Positions 49,708 to 52,650 of a stretch of DNA of 52,650 bases are shown in pieces. The notes under the pieces were generated by a model. The model saw only the letters and a list, made by a program, of their open reading frames with translations, did no database searches and had not been told where the DNA came from. The DNA comes from Chloroflexi bacterium UBA5189 (GTDB lineage: Bacteria; Chloroflexota; Limnocylindria; Limnocylindrales; CSP1-4): positions 59,901 to 112,550 of the forward strand of contig DHWF01000024.1 of the NCBI GenBank assembly GCA_002413045.1. The letters are read 5' to 3'. Within the stretch, counting starts at the first letter, position 1. Each line of letters opens with the position of its first letter. Both the position numbers and the translations under genes were made by a program.

Positions 49708-50912
49708 CAGCCGTTCACCGTGATCGCGCTGCTGCAGGCAACCTTGTTGCCCCCGACGATCGACTGGAACGTGATCTTGTAGTTGCCCGCTGAGTGCCCG
49801 ACTTGCTCAGTGATCGTGCTCGTGAACCCGGCAGCGCTCCACATGCCCGCCGCGCTGTTGATCCTCGTGGCCGTCCCGACGAAGTCCGGGACCGTGCACG
49901 TGGCAACCGATACGACGATGTAGTTCGTCTTCGTGATCGAGTTCGTGCCGCCCGGCCCCGTCACCGTAAGTGACACGCTGAACGTTCCCGCCGTGTTGTA
50001 TGCGTGGGCGACGTTCGGACCTGTGTTGCTGGTACCGCCATCCCCGAAGGTCCAAGCCCACGACGTTGGACTGCCCGTCGACGTATCGCTGAAGGAGACA
50101 GTTGACCCGACCGTGATGCTCGTCGGGGTTCCGGTGAAGTTGGCTACCGGGGCTGGGGCACTGATGGTGATGTAGTTGGTCCTGGTGAGCGTGTTCGAGC
50201 CACTGGCGTTCGTCACGGTGAGGGCGACCGTGTACGTCCCCGCGGAACCATAGGAATGGGTGGGGTTCTGGGACGAGGACGTGGCACCGTCGCCGAACGT
50301 CCACGCCCACGTCGTCGGCGTACCGGTGGAGGAGTCGGTGAACGCGATGTTGGTGCCCACGGTTGTGGTGGTCGGCGAGGCCGTGAAGTTCGCGGTGGGG
50401 CCCGTCCCGCCGGAGGTGGCGAACTGCCCCGTCTTCACCGGGAAGGTGGCCGATGCGCTGACCGAAACGTTCTTGCCGACGATGTTCGAGATGATCGGGG
50501 TGATCAGCGTGAACGTGCAGGTGAGGGAGACGGTCGCCCGATCGCCGATTTCGGTCGTGGTTCCGTCGCCATTGCCGTCCGTGAAGGTCGGATCGGGAGG
50601 GATCGTGGGCGTAAGCACGCAATTCGTGTTGGCCGCGTCGTTGACCACCTGGTTGCGATACTCCGTGATCGTGGTCGCGTCGTTCGTCAGCCACGCCTCG
50701 GAGTTGTTCGCGGCGAAGTTGCTCGCCGCGCGCGTCATGTTCTGGAGGTTGATCCAGCCGAGGTAGACGCGTCCGAAATCGAGCGCTGCCAGCGCCAGGA
50801 GCAGCATGATCGGCAGGATCAGGGCGAACTCGACGAGGCTCTGGCCGCGGCTGCGCGGCCTCCCGGGCTGCGAGTCCCCGTGGCGAATCGGCGCGCGCGC
50901 AGACGCCGTCAT
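49707..50912 (-). CDS. TadE-family pseudopilin with two PKD domains and a PASTA-like C-terminus (Tad cassette I, first gene)
   Basis: This encodes about 401 residues from the ATG at 50912 (another ATG is at 50915). RSRGQSLVEFALILPIMLLL is the prepilin motif. Two PKD beta-sandwich domains lie at about 169-250 and 255-335 with the repeated signature TWAWTFGDGATSSSQNPTHS and SWAWTFGDGGTSNTGPNVAH. The last ~60 residues (CTVPDFVGTATRINSAAGMW, FTSTITEQVGHSAGNYKITF) match the PASTA-like tail of the cassette II TadE protein. PKD domains occur in secreted adhesins. This PKD/PASTA tail on a pseudopilin is a rare architecture. Confidence 0.82.
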   Translation of the reverse strand: MTASARAPIRHGDSQPGRPRSRGQSLVEFALILPIMLLLALAALDFGRVYLGWINLQNMTRAASNFAANNSEAWLTNDATTITEYRNQVVNDAANTNCVLTPTIPPDPTFTDGNGDGTTTEIGDRATVSLTCTFTLITPIISNIVGKNVSVSASATFPVKTGQFATSGGTGPTANFTASPTTTTVGTNIAFTDSSTGTPTTWAWTFGDGATSSSQNPTHSYGSAGTYTVALTVTNASGSNTLTRTNYITISAPAPVANFTGTPTSITVGSTVSFSDTSTGSPTSWAWTFGDGGTSNTGPNVAHAYNTAGTFSVSLTVTGPGGTNSITKTNYIVVSVATCTVPDFVGTATRINSAAGMWSAAGFTSTITEQVGHSAGNYKITFQSIVGGNKVACSSAITVNG

Positions 50913-51013
50913 CAAACTGGGTTCCCCCGGAACGCCATGGACGAGACCCCCCGGCCTCTCGTGACCGATGCATTGCCCCGCTCGGTCGGCGGATCCCTCT
51001 TCAGGGTTTGCGC

Positions 51014-51041
51014 ATTATCGGGGATGCGACCTTACAGGCAA
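51014..51041 (-). promoter_or_regulatory. Candidate promoter of Tad cassette I
   Basis: On the minus strand TTGCCT (51041-51036) and GATAAT (51019-51014) are 16 bp apart. The same GATAAT and a nearby GCAAGGT/GTACTTC motif also occur upstream of cassette III, and related sequence precedes cassette II. Confidence 0.5.
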
Positions 51042-51173
51042 CCTTGCAGAAGTACCTTTCGCTACCCCATTCGTACGGGGCCGTGGCGTCCCTGCACCGG
51101 CTGGCACGCGCTTGTCGCGCGACGGCCACGCCCGCCAGGCGCCGAGCAATGCCCGTCGTGGCACGCTGACGCC

Positions 51174-51353
51174 ATGTTCGGTGCCATGTGGCGGCTCGTG
51201 GTCTATCGGTTCATCGGTGGTCGGGTGCTGCTCGTCCTCACGGTTCTCGGTTGGCTGCGCAGCCTGATCATCGGGCGACGGCGACGTGCCGCCGAACGAG
51301 CCGCGTATGGAGCGGCTGCCAGATCCGCCGCCGGCGCGAACGAGCCTACGTAG
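51174..51353 (+). CDS. Small membrane ORF, possible
   Basis: This is 59 residues from ATG 51174 (MFGAMWRLVVYRFIGGRVLL). It has one or two hydrophobic helices (VYRFIGGRVLLVLTVLGWL and a short one) followed by a basic Arg/Ala tail (GRRRRAAERAAYGAAARSA). There is no strong SD and no family. It is supported only by its shape and size; its end overlaps the convergent GNAT gene. Confidence 0.45.
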   Translation: MFGAMWRLVVYRFIGGRVLLVLTVLGWLRSLIIGRRRRAAERAAYGAAARSAAGANEPT

Positions 51354-51660
51354 CCTGGTCCTCGCGCGGCCCGCGCGTGGCGAGCACGTCGCGGTCCGCG
51401 GGATGGCGCTCGAACCAGGTCACGAAGAGCGGGCAGCGTGGGGTGATGGAGAAGCCACTCGAGCGTGCGTCGGCCACGACGTGCTTGACCAGCGCCGAGC
51501 CGATCCCACGGCCGCCGAACTCCGGCGGCACCTCCGTGTGGATCGCAACCAGGCGGTTCCGAACGCGTCCGTAGTCGACCCAGCCGACGAGCTGCTCGCC
51601 GATCCTCGCCTCGTACCGGCGCCCCGCCGGGTTGTCCGTGATGGTCAGCTTGTCGGTCAT
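51346..51660 (-). CDS. GNAT-family N-acetyltransferase, short (YjdJ/COG2388-like)
   Basis: This is 104 residues from ATG 51660; the longer frame to 51753 is Arg/Ala-rich. The acetyl-CoA loop is VPPEFGGRGIGSALVKHVVA (about residues 44-63), with RNRLVAIHTEVP before it and SSGFSITPRCPLFVTWFERH after it, as in the small COG2388 group. The acceptor is unknown. Confidence 0.85.
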   Translation of the reverse strand: MTDKLTITDNPAGRRYEARIGEQLVGWVDYGRVRNRLVAIHTEVPPEFGGRGIGSALVKHVVADARSSGFSITPRCPLFVTWFERHPADRDVLATRGPREDQAT

Positions 51661-51786
51661 TCGGGCGGCTCCGGCTGCTCGATGTCTGGGAGGAGCGGCC
51701 GCCCAACGATCGTAACGCGGTGCGCGAGCCGCCTCGGTGTCTCCACCCGGCAAGTTTGGCCGAGCGCGGGGAGATGCGTGCGGGCC

Positions 51787-52416
51787 CTACCGGATCTTGG
51801 TCGATGCCCCAGGAGCCCAGGTGTGGACCTTGGCCCGATTCGTCTCGTAGTGGCGGCGCTCGTCGACGGCGCCGGGGCCCTTGCGGGTCTCGAGCACGGC
51901 GTCGATCTCGTCCTTGAGACCGCGGCCGGCCGGCGAGCGGCGGAGCCACTCAAGCCATGGTCGATCGACGCGCGCGACCTGGCCGAGGGTCCAGCCCGCA
52001 TAGCGTCCGAGCTGGATTGTCGGTCCGAAGGGCGTCCCCTGGGGCGGGCCGGCGTGATCGTCCGAACGTGGGCCAGAGCTCGCGGTTGAGGCGGCAGAGG
52101 ATGACGCGGCAGCGGCGTGAGTCGCGCCATTCGATGTCGTGGCGTGCGGGCTGCCCACGGGTGCCGACGCGGGTTGCGCCGCTCGCGCCGTCACGCCCGG
52201 GTGCCGTCCGGCGCGCTCGATGTCGTACTCGCGTCGGCGGCGCGCGTCACCGAGGACCTCCCACGCGGCATTGATCTTCTTCATCTCGTCCTCGTCGCCG
52301 AAGACATCGGGATGGAAGATCTGGGCGAGGGCGCGGTAGGCGGCCTGGACCACCAGCGGGTTCGCCGAGGGGTCCACCTGCAGGACGCGGTAGTAGTCGG
52401 GGCGTGTTCGCTCCAC
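51787..52416 (-). CDS. J-domain (DnaJ-like) protein with extra C-terminal domain
   Basis: This is about 209 residues from a GTG at 52416 (VERTRPDYYRVLQVD); an ATG at 52527 would overlap the ppdK stop. The J domain covers residues 5-70 with FHPDVFGDEDEMKKINAAWE and the HPD motif, so it should stimulate an Hsp70 partner. A 70-residue Ala/Ser linker leads to a C-terminal segment, LGRYAGWTLGQVARVDRPWL with EWLRRSPAGRGLKDEIDAVL, similar to a small domain seen at the ends of some DNA-processing proteins. The client is unknown. Confidence 0.82.
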   Translation of the reverse strand: MERTRPDYYRVLQVDPSANPLVVQAAYRALAQIFHPDVFGDEDEMKKINAAWEVLGDARRRREYDIERAGRHPGVTARAAQPASAPVGSPHATTSNGATHAAAASSSAASTASSGPRSDDHAGPPQGTPFGPTIQLGRYAGWTLGQVARVDRPWLEWLRRSPAGRGLKDEIDAVLETRKGPGAVDERRHYETNRAKVHTWAPGASTKIR

Positions 52417-52498
52417 GACGGGAGCATGAGCGCCGAGGCGCGGGATGTTAGGGGCCCGCGGGTACGGTTCGGGGCGGTACGAACGGCGCCCGACGAGC

Positions 52499-52650
52499 CT
52501 ACTTGTCGCGTTCGGCGGCGCCTGCAAGGGTGGCCTGGGCGGCCGCGAGGCGGGCGACCGGCACGCGGAACGGCGAGCAGGACACGTAGTCGAGGCCGAT
52601 CTTCTCCACCTTGGCGATGGACTCGGGATCGCCGCCGTGCTCGCCGCAGA
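52499..52650 (-). CDS. ppdK: Pyruvate phosphate dikinase, C-terminal end (cut by window edge)
   Basis: Only the last 50 or so codons are in the window. CGEHGGDPESIAKVEKIGLD followed by YVSCSPFRVPVARLAAAQAT is the conserved C-terminal active-site end of PPDK, including the catalytic Cys and the PEP-binding segment. PPDK interconverts pyruvate, ATP and Pi with PEP, AMP and PPi. The start lies beyond the right edge. Confidence 0.93.
   Translation of the reverse strand, partial: CGEHGGDPESIAKVEKIGLDYVSCSPFRVPVARLAAAQATLAGAAERDK

Noticed and set aside
1..52650. tRNA, rRNA, CRISPR, insertion-sequence or prophage genes
   Set aside because: None found on reading both strands; no transposase, integrase or repeat-spacer array is visible.

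Overview
The window is very GC-rich, gene-dense bacterial DNA (about 70% GC by eye) with short spacers, many GTG starts and frequent 1-14 bp gene overlaps. Lipobox lipoproteins, a LytR-CpsA-Psr protein, Pro/Thr-rich secreted proteins, an F420-type oxidoreductase, an ECF sigma factor and Tad-type pseudopilins, with no outer-membrane gene seen, suggest a monoderm. A Chloroflexota lineage (Limnocylindria-like) or an actinobacterium-like relative fits best. This is inference; there is no rRNA or tRNA gene to anchor it. No CRISPR array, insertion sequence or rRNA/tRNA gene was found.

Layout. 1-2296: a secreted von Willebrand A/fibronectin III protein (cut by the left edge) and a zinc alcohol dehydrogenase. 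2341-4732: three different toxin-antitoxin modules packed together (RHH-PIN, Xre-RES, RHH-MazF) with palindromic operators. 4742-8849: a LUD protein, a UvrD-type helicase with an HRDC domain, and an MFS transporter; the last two share a duplicated 43-bp leader and start. 8898-18483: an amino-sugar/disaccharide locus. A GntR regulator, a CUT1 sugar ABC importer, a NodB deacetylase, a BadF-type amino-sugar kinase and a GlmS-like SIS enzyme run rightwards; a GH4 glycosidase and an LLM oxidoreductase run leftwards. It resembles an ABC-transporter counterpart of the enterobacterial chitobiose (chb) pathway.

18566-25795: an ECF sigma factor with a membrane partner, a repeat-bearing spacer, a cold-shock protein with a strong terminator, a glycosyltransferase that appears to start at ATC, a Pro/Thr-linker exoprotein, a membrane protein, a GH18 protein and a nucleotidyltransferase. 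25832-31439: two TetR-like operators, a small membrane protein, a cupredoxin, a CorA-type transporter, a GAF-GGDEF-EAL protein, a hemerythrin and a glycine-zipper protein. 31521-35408: a split, rifampicin-phosphotransferase-like ATP-grasp/swivelling-His pair followed by an MFS exporter. 35437-40958: a spermidine-synthase/membrane fusion, a second NodB deacetylase, an LCP protein and a small lipoprotein.

41010-50912 (minus strand) holds three consecutive transcription units of the same form: TadE-like, TadE-like, TadG-like. Each ends at its own hairpin. The members are fused differently to PKD, PASTA-like or carboxypeptidase-regulatory-like domains. No Tad ATPase, platform, secretin or prepilin peptidase gene is in the window. 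This triplicated set of decorated pseudopilins is the most distinctive feature. The right end holds a small membrane ORF, a GNAT acetyltransferase, a J-domain protein and the C-terminus of pyruvate phosphate dikinase.
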